Part shown: in pieces, positions 26,960 through 35,337 of the stretch | How the letters are laid out: each line of letters begins with the position of its first letter | Position numbering within the stretch: position 1 is the first letter of the stretch | DNA from: a virus | Strand: one strand, 5' to 3' | IMG/VR virus record: IMGVR_UViG_3300025467_000009 | Span: 62,001-126,000 of that record | Length of the DNA stretch: 64,000 bases | Translations under genes and position numbers: made by a program | Notes under the pieces: model-generated | What the model was told of the DNA's origin: nothing | Database searches by the model: none | The model's input: only the letters and a program-made list of their open reading frames with translations

Positions 26960-27565
26960 ATGAAAATTACATTCACTGGTAGTCATGGTACAGGTAAGAC
27001 AACTGCTGCCAAGATTTTAAGAAAAGTTATAAATGAAACTTATCCAGGACTAGCAATTGCACCACTAGGAAGTGTAACTAGAAGTGTTTTAGGTTGGGGT
27101 CAAGGGGATGGTAAGTTATCACTTTCTCCAGAAAGTAATTCATTCCAAGTTGCTTGTATTTATGAACGCCGCCGTCAGATGCTTGCTAAGGGTTCATTAA
27201 AAGCAGACATTGTAATCAGTGAACGTTGGGCAATGGATGAAACTGCTTATCAACTTTATAAAGCTAGAAAAGATATGATGGACCGTGATAGTGCCCACAC
27301 TCTAAGAGTATGTCAAATGGAAATGGATTGGGAACTAAACAACTATTGGGACAAGGTTTATTACATACCAGTTGACCACCGACCAGTTGAAGAAGACGGC
27401 ACTAGACCTGGTGATAAGAAGTATCAAATTGAAGTTGGTAACATGATAGAAGTAGTCATGTCTCCTTATAACAAGAATCGTAAGATTAAAAAAATGCCTA
27501 CTCAACTTGAACTTTGGGAAGACTATTTTAAGAAGGAAGCCGAGAGTTGGAACCTAAAGAAGTAG
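26960..27565 (+). CDS. P-loop kinase-like ATPase (AAA/NadR-Tmk type)
   Basis: 201 residues. MKITFTGSHGTGKTTAAKIL is a Walker A; IVISERWAMDETAY resembles the lid/DER motif of nucleoside and nucleotide kinases. The family includes phage dNMP kinases and NadR-like ATPases. A role in nucleotide supply is plausible, and a kinase for an unusual base precursor cannot be excluded. Confidence 0.65.
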   Translation: MKITFTGSHGTGKTTAAKILRKVINETYPGLAIAPLGSVTRSVLGWGQGDGKLSLSPESNSFQVACIYERRRQMLAKGSLKADIVISERWAMDETAYQLYKARKDMMDRDSAHTLRVCQMEMDWELNNYWDKVYYIPVDHRPVEEDGTRPGDKKYQIEVGNMIEVVMSPYNKNRKIKKMPTQLELWEDYFKKEAESWNLKK

Positions 27566-27930
27566 ACAACCAAGAAGTATTAAGAGCACAGTTTGTTATT
27601 GCTAAGGCATTTAGAGACAATCTTAATGTAGTTGAGACACTCACATCCCATATGGTTGGTAAGTCATTGATTGAAGAATTAACCGGTGAAGTCCCAAACT
27701 GGGCTAAGAAAGAAAAGCAAGATAAAACTAAAGAACTTAAAGAATGGGTTCAAAACAACCTTTCTAAGCAATTAAGTACAAAAGAAATTGCTTCAAGTCT
27801 AGATTGTAGTTATGAGACTGCAATCAAAACTATTAAGGAGAACCCTTTTTATTTTGTTGGTATTCGTAGGGGTTACTATGAAGTTAGAGACGGTGAAACC
27901 GAAAGAGAACAAGCTAAGAAGGGTAAGTAA
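27547..27930 (+). CDS. Helix-turn-helix-type hypothetical protein
   Basis: 127 residues from TTG 27547, overlapping the kinase-like gene by 19 bp. The C-terminal half (VQNNLSKQLSTKEIASSLDCSYETAIKTIKENP) has the spacing of a helix-turn-helix, then a short wing (FYFVGIRRGYYEV). The N-terminal helical region is unassigned. Confidence 0.5.
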   Translation: MEPKEVDNQEVLRAQFVIAKAFRDNLNVVETLTSHMVGKSLIEELTGEVPNWAKKEKQDKTKELKEWVQNNLSKQLSTKEIASSLDCSYETAIKTIKENPFYFVGIRRGYYEVRDGETEREQAKKGK

Positions 27931-28028
27931 TGTCTGATAGGCCTAGTGAAGAACTTCTTGAAAGTGCAAAAGAGATGACATATAATCTTGAAGAATGGGA
28001 AAAGAAATTCCCTGAGGAGGAACAGTAA
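27930..28028 (+). CDS. Tiny acidic protein, 32 aa
   Basis: TAATG overlap with the previous stop and immediate abutment to the next GTG start (28029) support translation. Sequence MSDRPSEELLESAKEM then a Glu/Lys-rich helix. Its 3' end contains GAGGAGGAACAG, which also serves as the ribosome-binding site for the next gene. Confidence 0.5.
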   Translation: MSDRPSEELLESAKEMTYNLEEWEKKFPEEEQ

Positions 28029-28448
28029 GTGCAAACATTTTTACCATACGCAGATTTTGAAAAGTCAGCAAAATCATTGGACCGTCAACGACTTGGTAAA
28101 CAACGTGTAGAGACAATGCAAATTATGAACGCAATTCTTAATCCGAATTACGGTTGGCAAAGTCATCCAGCAGTAAACATGTGGAGAGGTCATGAAACTA
28201 CATTACTAGAATACCAAAAAGCAATTTGCAATGAGTGGGTTAGTCGTGGCTACAAAGATACATGCTTGCAAAAGACTATTGATTTGGTTGATTCTGTTAA
28301 GACAAACACAACTAGGCCTGGTTGGATTGGTGACTATAAATTTCACCTTTCTCACCAAAGTAACCTACTTCGTAAATTACCAGACCACTATTCACAACAC
28401 TTTATAGGAGTCCCAGATGACTTGCCTTACTTTTGGCCAGGAGAATAA
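28029..28448 (+). CDS. Probable pyrimidine-dimer glycosylase-like protein (MSMEG_6728-type)
   Basis: 139 residues from GTG 28029. MQTFLPYADFEKSAKSLDRQRLGKQRVE is characteristic of a family of actinobacterial and phage proteins related to T4 endonuclease V. NPNYGWQSHPAVNMWRGHE follows the same pattern. If active it would repair UV damage in phage DNA. Catalysis is not proven by the sequence. Confidence 0.6.
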   Translation: MQTFLPYADFEKSAKSLDRQRLGKQRVETMQIMNAILNPNYGWQSHPAVNMWRGHETTLLEYQKAICNEWVSRGYKDTCLQKTIDLVDSVKTNTTRPGWIGDYKFHLSHQSNLLRKLPDHYSQHFIGVPDDLPYFWPGE

Positions 28449-28618
28449 TGATAAAAGAGTTTTTTAAAAAAGGCAAAGAATGGCGTTGTGAGGGTTGGGT
28501 ATCACTTTCACTAAAAGATTTTGGTTTAGGTTTAATTACCTACAATAATAAAAAATGCCATAATTTTCAGATTACTATTTTATTCTTTGATTTCTATATA
28601 AGTTGTTACAAACTATGA
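28448..28618 (+). CDS. Small hypothetical protein, 56 aa
   Basis: ATG overlaps the preceding TAA (TAATG); the stop overlaps the next ATG (ATGA at 28615). MIKEFFKKGKEWRCEGWVSL, then a hydrophobic Phe/Ile-rich end (FQITILFFDFYISCYKL) that could sit at the membrane. Unknown function. Confidence 0.45.
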   Translation: MIKEFFKKGKEWRCEGWVSLSLKDFGLGLITYNNKKCHNFQITILFFDFYISCYKL

Positions 28619-28794
28619 ATAAAAAAGAATTAGATGAAATAAGGTTGAGGCACCATGAAACACGCCTCTGGTGGAGACAAGATGACAATGGAACAATTAT
28701 AGATGAGTTAAGAGGTTGTTCTGATTGTGGTCAAGAAGTACCTTGCGATGCAATTAAATTATTAGATGAATTGAATAAGTATGAAACCCAATGA
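28615..28794 (+). CDS. Zinc-ribbon mini-protein, 59 aa (tandem paralogue 1)
   Basis: Starts MNKKELDEIRLRHHE, then CSDCGQEVPCDAIKLLDEL. The two Cys pairs and preceding His could hold a zinc. The LR..H / C..C....PCD....LD pattern recurs in the next two genes, so these are tandem duplicates. Confidence 0.6.
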   Translation: MNKKELDEIRLRHHETRLWWRQDDNGTIIDELRGCSDCGQEVPCDAIKLLDELNKYETQ

Positions 28795-28936
28795 ACTTCA
28801 AAAAATAAGAGAAAAGCATCAAAAGCAATTTGGTAAGTGGCGTTGCCAACACTGCTATGAAAACTATCCTTGTGATGTAGCAAAGTTGCTAGATTACTCT
28901 GAGTCTTTAGAAAAAGTAACCAATGAAGTTATCTGA
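28781..28936 (+). CDS. Zinc-ribbon mini-protein, 51 aa (tandem paralogue 2)
   Basis: MKPNELQKIREKHQ, then CQHCYENYPCDVAKLLDY. It overlaps paralogue 1 by 14 bp and paralogue 3 by 14 bp. Shares the PCD-X-X-(K/R)-(L/V)-LD core with its neighbours. Confidence 0.55.
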   Translation: MKPNELQKIREKHQKQFGKWRCQHCYENYPCDVAKLLDYSESLEKVTNEVI

Positions 28937-29126
28937 ACGTCAAGCATTAAGAAGAAAACACCATTCAAGGATAACAGACAGGGTTCCTTTTTGCTATCAC
29001 TGTAAACTAATTTGGCCTTGTGATGTTATTAGGGTATTGGATGCTTGGGATAGCCAATACAGTAAAGTAGAAGAAATAGTTTCTGAGTATAAAAATCAAC
29101 TTAGTGGACCAGAATGGGATGATTAA
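28923..29126 (+). CDS. Zinc-ribbon mini-protein, 67 aa (tandem paralogue 3)
   Basis: MKLSERQALRRKHHS, then CYHCKLIWPCDVIRVLDAW, with a longer C-terminal helix. Third member of the duplicated set. Roles of such small phage proteins are mostly host interaction; none can be assigned. Confidence 0.6.
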   Translation: MKLSERQALRRKHHSRITDRVPFCYHCKLIWPCDVIRVLDAWDSQYSKVEEIVSEYKNQLSGPEWDD

Positions 29127-29127
29127 A

Positions 29128-29265
29128 ATGGAAGAATGCCTTCACATTGAGAAAAAAATAAATGAGTTAGGAGAAGAAGTAGAAAGACCTTACCACAGTA
29201 TTTTTTGCCCAGATTGTGGAAAACGTTTGGTACGTGATTACAAAGCAAGGCCATTTAAGTTTTAG
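29128..29265 (+). CDS. Small Cys protein, 45 aa
   Basis: MEECLHIEKKINELG, later FCPDCGKRLVRDY. One clear CXXCGK zinc knuckle, with Cys4/His6 as possible further ligands. Not obviously a copy of the three preceding mini-proteins. Ends just before the promoter of the modification operon. Confidence 0.5.
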   Translation: MEECLHIEKKINELGEEVERPYHSIFCPDCGKRLVRDYKARPFKF

Positions 29266-29270
29266 TAAAG

Positions 29271-29299
29271 TTGATTTTGTAGTAACAAGAAATTATAAT
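29271..29299 (+). promoter_or_regulatory. Promoter TTGATT-17-TATAAT for the DpdA/Lux-like operon
   Basis: TTGATT (29271-29276), 17 bp, TATAAT (29294-29299): the closest match to consensus on the + strand. It precedes the operon 29327-34413. Confidence 0.8.
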
Positions 29300-29326
29300 T
29301 TAACTATTAGTAGTTAGTAGGAGACA

Positions 29327-30184
29327 ATGGATCTATACCTAGGAGCACCTTTTGCTCACATTCAATCATCTGCCCCTGGGTATGCATTAGCTCATGAAAT
29401 GACAGGTTTTACTGTTATGGAGCAATACAGTAAACTACCTAAACTTTTCCTTGATAATGGTGCTGATGAACTTGGAACAGGCCAGAGTGGTATGCGACTT
29501 GCCTATCTTGCAGGAAGATTAAAATCAAACTTTCTAATACTACCGGATGTCCTTCACAAAGATAAACTTACTAGAAAAAAGGGTGAGAAGTTTTTTGAAC
29601 AAATGAAAGATAGTGGATACCAAGGTAACTTTATTGGTGTAATCCAAGCAAAGACTTTGGAGAAAGGTCTTGAAAGTTACAAGTGGTGGGCAAGAAGTGG
29701 AATGGTAGATAGGATTGGGATTACTTATGATACTAAGATCCCTAACACAACTTTTAAAGAGTTTGCATGGGGTGGAAGATTAAACTTTTTGTTTGAACTG
29801 GCAAAAACAAATGTTTATGACAATAATCCAATAGGACTTCACTTGCTTGGTACACTAGATGTGCATGAACTCTATGTATTAAACCACTATCCAGAGTTTG
29901 AATATATTATTAAGTATATGGTTGATAGTCATGATACTACAATGCCTTACGCTTGTGATACTCCATTTGTAGTTGAAGATTATTCAATTAAATTAGGGCG
30001 TGCAAAGGATTATCCCCGTCAAGATTTTAAAGCAAAACTAGAGGGTGAAAGACTTGAGATTGCTGAGTGGAATGTAGCGGCATACTTGACTGCTTGCAAG
30101 ATTAAACCAAGTGACTGGCCAAAATATCTAGGTGATAAAGCAGTTCAATTATTTAGTGATTTTGAGTATCATTATGACCACTAA
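29327..30184 (+). CDS. dpdA: DpdA-like DNA guanine transglycosylase (TGT fold)
   Basis: 285 residues. The barrel pattern fits phage DpdA proteins: KLFLDNGADELGTG with the candidate nucleophilic/general-base Asp, ILPDVLHKDKLTR, GNFIGVIQAKTLEKGLESY, MVDRIGITYD, GLHLLGTLDVHEL and MVDSHDTTMPYACDT. DpdA exchanges guanine in DNA for a 7-deazaguanine base. The linkage to queD, queE and folE 4.5 kb downstream supports this. It is first in a tightly overlapping operon with an exonuclease, LuxE-like, LuxC-like and aminotransferase genes. The assignment is by pattern recognition, without an alignment. Confidence 0.65.
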   Translation: MDLYLGAPFAHIQSSAPGYALAHEMTGFTVMEQYSKLPKLFLDNGADELGTGQSGMRLAYLAGRLKSNFLILPDVLHKDKLTRKKGEKFFEQMKDSGYQGNFIGVIQAKTLEKGLESYKWWARSGMVDRIGITYDTKIPNTTFKEFAWGGRLNFLFELAKTNVYDNNPIGLHLLGTLDVHELYVLNHYPEFEYIIKYMVDSHDTTMPYACDTPFVVEDYSIKLGRAKDYPRQDFKAKLEGERLEIAEWNVAAYLTACKIKPSDWPKYLGDKAVQLFSDFEYHYDH

Positions 30185-31139
30185 GAAAACATTCCTTCTT
30201 GTTGATGGTCACAATGTTTTTATTCGTGCTTACTCAGGATTAGCAAAACAAGATTTTAGAAACTCTGATGGTATTGCAACTTGGGGTGTTTACGGATTCT
30301 TAAATACCTTAACTTCAATGGTTCGTAGATACCAACCAACCCATGTTCTTGTTACTTTTGATAAAGGAAAAAGTAGCAAAAGACTTGAAATGTATCCTCA
30401 ATACAAAGCAAATAGAGATAAGGATTCTAAAGAAAGAATTGCTAAAAAAGTAGCGGCAGGAGAAGTAGATGAATTCTTGCCACAATTTGATTTGCTTTTT
30501 GAATTCCTTAAATCAATGGGTGTACCATACCTTAGGATTAGTGGTGTTGAGGCAGATGATATTATTGCTAAGGCCTCAATTGAATTTGGTCCACTCTTTG
30601 ATAAAGTTGTAATTATCAGTGCAGACCATGACATTAGACAACTAATTAGAAATAATGTTATAGTTGTAAAACCTAGTTTAAGTCAGAGTAGAGACGTTAA
30701 AGAAGAAGTATTTACAGTTGAAAAAACTCTTGAAGAATGGGGAGTTGAACCTTGGAGGTTACCAGAAATATGGGCACTCATGGGAGACAAGGGAGACAAC
30801 ATACCTGGAGTACCAGGCATAGGACCAGTAAAAGCTAAAAAACTTATACAAGATTTTGGTAACCTTGAAAAAGCAATACAATCAGAAAAAGTAAACGAAT
30901 ATGAACCAACAGTTCGTAGAGCATTTAAACTTATTCAACTTGATGGTAAAGATGACATACCATTTCCACCTTTAGGAAATTTACAGTTTAACCCGATAAC
31001 TAAAGAAATTCCCAATCATGGCTTGAAATTGCAGGAGATGCTCGACTATTTTGAATTTAATGTAATTAAAGAACGTTGGGAAAACAATGAACTTTGGTCA
31101 GAAAAGACCTTTGGTAGAAAGTTAGGAAACAATGGATAA
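30174..31139 (+). CDS. 5'-3' exonuclease (FEN/Pol I N-terminal type)
   Basis: 321 residues from ATG 30174, which overlaps the dpdA stop; an earlier in-frame start at 30132 is less likely. Motifs: FLLVDGHNVFIRAYSG, VTFDKGKSSKR, ISGVEADDIIAK, VVIISADHDIRQL, WALMGDKGDNIPGVPGIGPVKAKKLI (helix-hairpin-helix). Expected to remove RNA primers or flaps during replication. Confidence 0.9.
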   Translation: MTTKKTFLLVDGHNVFIRAYSGLAKQDFRNSDGIATWGVYGFLNTLTSMVRRYQPTHVLVTFDKGKSSKRLEMYPQYKANRDKDSKERIAKKVAAGEVDEFLPQFDLLFEFLKSMGVPYLRISGVEADDIIAKASIEFGPLFDKVVIISADHDIRQLIRNNVIVVKPSLSQSRDVKEEVFTVEKTLEEWGVEPWRLPEIWALMGDKGDNIPGVPGIGPVKAKKLIQDFGNLEKAIQSEKVNEYEPTVRRAFKLIQLDGKDDIPFPPLGNLQFNPITKEIPNHGLKLQEMLDYFEFNVIKERWENNELWSEKTFGRKLGNNG

Positions 31140-32202
31140 CAAAAAAGTAGATAAGATAATTTCTAATGCAATAGAGTATGTTAAAGATCCGATTAATTCC
31201 CCTGACTTTAATACAGTTGCACTGGACCTTTATGACCTTCACCGTGAATTGAACCCAGTTTATAGTAAATATGACAAAGGTCCTTTAAAAGATTGGCGTG
31301 AAATTCCATTAATGCCTATCGGTGAATTTAAAAAAGGTGATGTAGGGATTACTCTTAGTGACCGCATGCCTTTCCCTGGAGTAGAGTTCCATTCAAGTGG
31401 TACAACGCAAGGTGACAAGAGTAAACACCGTATGTATGATACTGAACCTTATAGAGCAAGTATTGCTGCTGGTTTTAAGCAAAGTGTACACCCTACTAGT
31501 TACCCTAGGTTTAGAGTTATTCTACTTACCCCTAAACTACCTAATAGTAGTTTATACTACATGATGAGTTATGTTAGTGAACTTTTTGACCATCGTGGAG
31601 TTCGTGAAGAGTTTGATGGACTAAATGACATGTTTAGGGTACAGGCATTACTAGATGAACTAAGAGAAGAAAAAGAACCAGTATTGTTATTTGGAACTAG
31701 TTTGGCCTTTTATGACTTGATGACTACCATAGAGACAAATGGAATGCAATCTTTTAAACTCCCAGAGAGTTCAATGATGATTGAAACCGGAGGTTGGAAG
31801 GGGAGAGACATTAAGATTACCCCTTGGGACTTAACTACTAAAGTAAGTTTGTTTTTTGACATATCTTTTGATAATTGTATCCGTGAATACAGTATGAGTG
31901 AAATGTCTAGTCAACTATGGTCTTCAGGTAATGACCCAGGAAATGTAAATTATTATTGGCCTCAATGGTTGAGTGTTAGATTAGTTGACCCACTATCTCA
32001 AGTTGAGGTTCCTTATGGTCAAAGTGGTATTATTAGTTTTGTAGATTTAGCAAATGTTTGGAGTTGCCCCTTTATCTTGACCGAAGACATGGGCCACCTA
32101 TACAATGATAATGGAATTGATGCCCTAGTATTAGAAGGAAGAGCAATTAATGCACCTGAGAAAGGATGTAGTCTAACTTATGCGGAAGCAATGGGTAATT
32201 AA
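31132..32202 (+). CDS. LuxE-like acyl-protein synthetase (acyl-adenylating enzyme)
   Basis: 356 residues. EFHSSGTTQGDKSKHRM (88-94 SSGTTQG, the ANL P-loop), IETGGWKGR and YSMSEMSSQLWS (the Y-x-x-(T/S)-E adenylate motif) follow LuxE. The C-terminal end carries GRAINAPEKGCSLTYAEA with Cys346, the position of the acyl-accepting cysteine in LuxE. In LuxE proteins a carboxylic acid is activated as acyl-AMP and moved to cysteine for the LuxC reductase. There is no luciferase here, so the substrate is something else; CDG is the attractive candidate. It overlaps its neighbours by 8 and 23 bp. Confidence 0.75.
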   Translation: MDNKKVDKIISNAIEYVKDPINSPDFNTVALDLYDLHRELNPVYSKYDKGPLKDWREIPLMPIGEFKKGDVGITLSDRMPFPGVEFHSSGTTQGDKSKHRMYDTEPYRASIAAGFKQSVHPTSYPRFRVILLTPKLPNSSLYYMMSYVSELFDHRGVREEFDGLNDMFRVQALLDELREEKEPVLLFGTSLAFYDLMTTIETNGMQSFKLPESSMMIETGGWKGRDIKITPWDLTTKVSLFFDISFDNCIREYSMSEMSSQLWSSGNDPGNVNYYWPQWLSVRLVDPLSQVEVPYGQSGIISFVDLANVWSCPFILTEDMGHLYNDNGIDALVLEGRAINAPEKGCSLTYAEAMGN

Positions 32203-33214
32203 TCCAGATGTAGGTTTTTCTAAAGTCCTTGCAGAGTTTGGAAGATTCCTAGAAGAAGATTATAAGATGGCAATAGGTGCTTTAACGGTTCCCCACGCCT
32301 TTGAAGAGTACACAGAAAAGACAGGTAGAAATTTTGTAATTGTAGGAGCAAGGAGTGTACCAACCGCTACTGCAAAGAGTGTTTTCCTTTGTCTTAAATT
32401 GGCAGGACCAGAAAGTGTAACTGTAAAGGCACCAACAATTGATGAAGGTTTCTTAATTGATAATGTTATTGAATACTATGGTAAAGATATTAGGTGTAAG
32501 GTATTCAATGACCCAAGTGAACAACTTGAATTATCACTAGAATGGCGTAAAGCACTTGATGAAGCAACAGATATAGTTGTTTTTGGTGGTGGTGACACAG
32601 TTGCTAGATTTAAAGAACTAGAAAATGAACATCGTCAAGTTCACATTCATGGTCCTAAGTTTTCATTTGGTATTGTTAGAGCAGAAGATTTAAGTCTTTC
32701 TTACATGGAAGAAATTGGTTTTGATTTTTATTCATTCTATGGTGAAGGTTGTCTATCTCCAAAGTTTTATGTAGTAGTTGGAGAGACAGCACCACAAATG
32801 TGGAAAGAGATGTCTGAGGTTTATTCAAACCTTTATGCCTCATATGTTGATGAGTTTAGAGCAAAGTTGCCACTTTCAAGGAAAAGCGAATTAGTGCAAC
32901 AGTTCCTAAACTCCAATTATGTAGCAAAATATATTCGTAGGGAAGACTTGAATTCTAATGAAATATTTTCTACACTTTATGGTGACGTACGCTTTATAGT
33001 AGTAGAAAGTTTAGATGATTTGGAAGAATTCATTGAAAAATGGCGTTTTCAAATTAGTACAGTAGCAATTAACGAACAAGATGATGAAATAGTAGATTTT
33101 GTTGAAAGTCATATGATTACTAGAATCTGTGATATTGGTCAGATGCAGTTCCCAGATTTCTTTGAACAATTTGACACAACAGATGACTTTGACATTTACA
33201 CAGGAGGATATTAA
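32180..33214 (+). CDS. LuxC-like acyl reductase (aldehyde dehydrogenase fold)
   Basis: 344 residues, shorter than LuxC (about 480). IVVFGGGDTVARF, VHIHGPKFSFGIV and FYGEGCLSPKFYVVV are the reductase motifs, with Cys191 as the acyl-binding nucleophile. LuxC takes the acyl group from LuxE and reduces it with NADPH to an aldehyde. Its stop overlaps the aminotransferase ATG (TAATG), so the aldehyde-forming and amine-forming enzymes are translationally coupled. The N-terminal part of LuxC seems reduced. Confidence 0.75.
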   Translation: MRKQWVINPDVGFSKVLAEFGRFLEEDYKMAIGALTVPHAFEEYTEKTGRNFVIVGARSVPTATAKSVFLCLKLAGPESVTVKAPTIDEGFLIDNVIEYYGKDIRCKVFNDPSEQLELSLEWRKALDEATDIVVFGGGDTVARFKELENEHRQVHIHGPKFSFGIVRAEDLSLSYMEEIGFDFYSFYGEGCLSPKFYVVVGETAPQMWKEMSEVYSNLYASYVDEFRAKLPLSRKSELVQQFLNSNYVAKYIRREDLNSNEIFSTLYGDVRFIVVESLDDLEEFIEKWRFQISTVAINEQDDEIVDFVESHMITRICDIGQMQFPDFFEQFDTTDDFDIYTGGY

Positions 33215-34413
33215 TGAGTGATTATTTAGCTAGAACTAACCCTTGGCCTTACGACATAACAATTACTGGTGCAAAGGGTGGTTATTATCAAACTAAAGAG
33301 TACGGGGACATGTTTGATATGGCCTGTGGTATTGCTGTAAACAATTTAGGTCACAGAAACAAAAAGATTCTTAATGCCTCATTGAAAGTTTTAGATAAGT
33401 ATGCTCACGTTAATGTTTATGGTGAGTTCAATATTAAAGAGCAATTGAAGTATGCTGAACTATTAAGTGAACGTTTTTCAACCCTTACAATGAGTAATGG
33501 AATTGATGAAAATAATAAAACTTGGTTCTGCACTAGCGGAACAGAAGCAAATGAACTTGCCATGAAGCTTGCAATGCTAAGTACACAAAGAAAAGGTTTC
33601 ATTGCCCTTGAGAATGGTTTTCATGGACGTACTCTTGGAAGTTTGAGTTTAACTCACAAACCTCAATACAGAGAACCATTTAAGAGTATGGTTAACAAAA
33701 ATCTTACTAAGTGGATTGTTCCTGGAGAAGAAATCCCAGATGAGTATAAAGACAGAGCAGCATTTTTTATGGAACTGGTTCAAGGAGAAGCAGGAGTAGT
33801 TGCTCAAGACAAAGAATGGGCAAAGTATGTTAGTGACTGGTGTCATGAAAATGGTGTTCTTTTGGTCATTGATGAAGTACAAACAGGGTTTGGTAGAACC
33901 GGTACACACTTTGTTCTTGACCAATACCAAGATGTTTATCCGGACATTGTAACCTTGGGGAAAGCAGCAGGTGGAGGTTATCCTTTGGGTGCAGTAGTTG
34001 CTAGTTCTGAAAGGTGGAACTCTATTTCTAGAGACATGCCATTTGCTCACCTAAGTACATTCGGTGGTAATCCAATGAGTGTTGCTGCCGGTACAGTCAT
34101 GTTTAAAGAAACAGAAAAACCACAACTTCTTGGTAATGTTAAAGATGGTGAAATACTAGCAAGAAGTGTATTCCAAGATTTTGAACATGCTTACATTAGA
34201 GGCAAAGGTTTGATGTTGGGGTTAGTTTTAGATGATGCAATTGATATAGATACAGTTGTTCAAAACATCTGGGACAATAAAGTTTTTTGTGGAAGAGTCT
34301 TATATGGGTCAAATACAATTCGTTTATATGCACCCTTGAATACCACACCATCAGATGTATATAATAAGTTCTTGAGGGTAAGAGACGCTGTAGAACAGAG
34401 TATCAAGAGTTGA
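33214..34413 (+). CDS. Class-III PLP aminotransferase
   Basis: 399 residues, near full length for the family. TSGTEANELAMKLA (108-121, PLP phosphate site), ENGFHGRTLGSLSLT, LVIDEVQTGFGRTG (Asp220 region) and VTLGKAAGGGYPLGA with the PLP lysine at 250. Relatives transaminate ornithine, GABA and other omega-amines, so converting an aldehyde to a primary amine is normal chemistry for this fold. Last gene of the operon; placed directly after the aldehyde-producing pair. Confidence 0.9.
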   Translation: MSDYLARTNPWPYDITITGAKGGYYQTKEYGDMFDMACGIAVNNLGHRNKKILNASLKVLDKYAHVNVYGEFNIKEQLKYAELLSERFSTLTMSNGIDENNKTWFCTSGTEANELAMKLAMLSTQRKGFIALENGFHGRTLGSLSLTHKPQYREPFKSMVNKNLTKWIVPGEEIPDEYKDRAAFFMELVQGEAGVVAQDKEWAKYVSDWCHENGVLLVIDEVQTGFGRTGTHFVLDQYQDVYPDIVTLGKAAGGGYPLGAVVASSERWNSISRDMPFAHLSTFGGNPMSVAAGTVMFKETEKPQLLGNVKDGEILARSVFQDFEHAYIRGKGLMLGLVLDDAIDIDTVVQNIWDNKVFCGRVLYGSNTIRLYAPLNTTPSDVYNKFLRVRDAVEQSIKS

Positions 34414-34438
34414 TTTATTAATCAATCTAATATAAAAT
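34410..34438 (+). promoter_or_regulatory. Promoter TTGATT-17-TAAAAT
   Basis: TTGATT (34410-34415) overlaps the TGA of the aminotransferase; 17 bp; TAAAAT (34433-34438). Starts the transcript carrying queD, queE and folE. Confidence 0.65.
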
Positions 34439-34460
34439 AATAAGAAAGTAAGGAGAAGTA

Positions 34461-34685
34461 ATGCAAGAAAATATTGAAGAAATTCGTTCCAAACTTTGGG
34501 ATTTGTATAACAGGTTTGCCAAAGCTCGTGGTGAATGGAATGATGGTTATAAACAAGGAGTTATGGACTCACTTTCAATTGTAAGTGAAGTAGACAGGGC
34601 TTCACACAAGACAGATGAGAATGACCACTTTGTAGACATTGAAAAGTTTAAAAACAATTATTTTAAGAAGGATTTTGGAAAGTGA
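34461..34685 (+). CDS. Hypothetical protein, 74 aa
   Basis: AAGGAGAAGTA before ATG 34461. A helical, charged protein (IRSKLWDLYNRFAKARGEWNDGYKQGVMDSL). The stop overlaps the queD GTG. Co-transcribed with the deazaguanine genes but no known role. Confidence 0.6.
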   Translation: MQENIEEIRSKLWDLYNRFAKARGEWNDGYKQGVMDSLSIVSEVDRASHKTDENDHFVDIEKFKNNYFKKDFGK

Positions 34686-35137
34686 ATCTAATCTCTAAGG
34701 AAATAGAATTTGACCTTGGCCATCGTGTTAGTACACATGGTAGCAAGTGTCGCAATCCTCACGGTCACCGTTATAAGGTTCGTGTAACTTGTGAAGGAGA
34801 TATTATAGATGATGTTAGCCGTCCTGACCATGGAATGCTTATTGACTTTGGTAATCTTAAGACAATTATGAACAAGCGTATCCATGATGTTTTAGACCAC
34901 GGTTTTTGTGTATGGGAGAATGACCATGTTGTTCGTAACATGATGGAAGATGAGGCGCATGGCCAAGGTTGGAACTATATTGTTTTCCCTTACATACCAA
35001 CAGCAGAAAACATTGCTCGTTGGTCTTGGGAAGAAATTAAGGACGACATTGAGGTAGAGTTTGGTAACGACCTCAGGTTGTATGAAGTAGCCGTGTGGGA
35101 AACGCCTACATCGGTAGCCTATTGTAGAGGAGAATAA
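34682..35137 (+). CDS. queD: QueD, 6-carboxy-5,6,7,8-tetrahydropterin synthase
   Basis: 151 residues from GTG 34682. His14 (FDLGHRV), His27 and His29 (NPHGHRY) give the zinc triad; Cys23 (SKCRN) is the catalytic cysteine; DHG near 75 and the WET near the end complete the site. QueD converts dihydroneopterin triphosphate to 6-carboxytetrahydropterin, the second step toward CDG. Confidence 0.85.
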   Translation: MNLISKEIEFDLGHRVSTHGSKCRNPHGHRYKVRVTCEGDIIDDVSRPDHGMLIDFGNLKTIMNKRIHDVLDHGFCVWENDHVVRNMMEDEAHGQGWNYIVFPYIPTAENIARWSWEEIKDDIEVEFGNDLRLYEVAVWETPTSVAYCRGE

Positions 35138-35139
35138 TA

Positions 35140-35337
35140 ATGGGTGCAGGAAAGAATTTTCTAAATTGGTTGCAAGGAACATTTGGTGGCAATAACAGTA
35201 TGCCAGAAATCCCAGAAATTCCACTAGCAGTAGAGGCACCGAAGCCAGAACCAAAGAAGGCAAAGCCAGCAGCAAAAAAGGCAACAACTAAGAAAGCAGC
35301 ACCTAAAAAGGCCGCACCAAAGAAGAAGGACCAATAA
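35140..35337 (+). CDS. Lys/Ala/Pro-rich basic protein, 65 aa
   Basis: An N-terminal 35 residues, then a histone H1-like tail of repeated AAKKA/APKKA units. This suggests nucleic-acid or polyanion binding. Located between queD and a tiny membrane protein. Function unknown. Confidence 0.6.
   Translation: MGAGKNFLNWLQGTFGGNNSMPEIPEIPLAVEAPKPEPKKAKPAAKKATTKKAAPKKAAPKKKDQ

Noticed and set aside
31132-33214. A bioluminescence (lux) operon
   Set aside because: Only LuxE- and LuxC-like genes are present; there is no luxA, luxB or luxD, and the neighbours are base-modification genes.
34410-34461. preQ1 riboswitch before the queD operon
   Set aside because: The short leader contains a promoter and ribosome-binding site but no preQ1 aptamer pattern.
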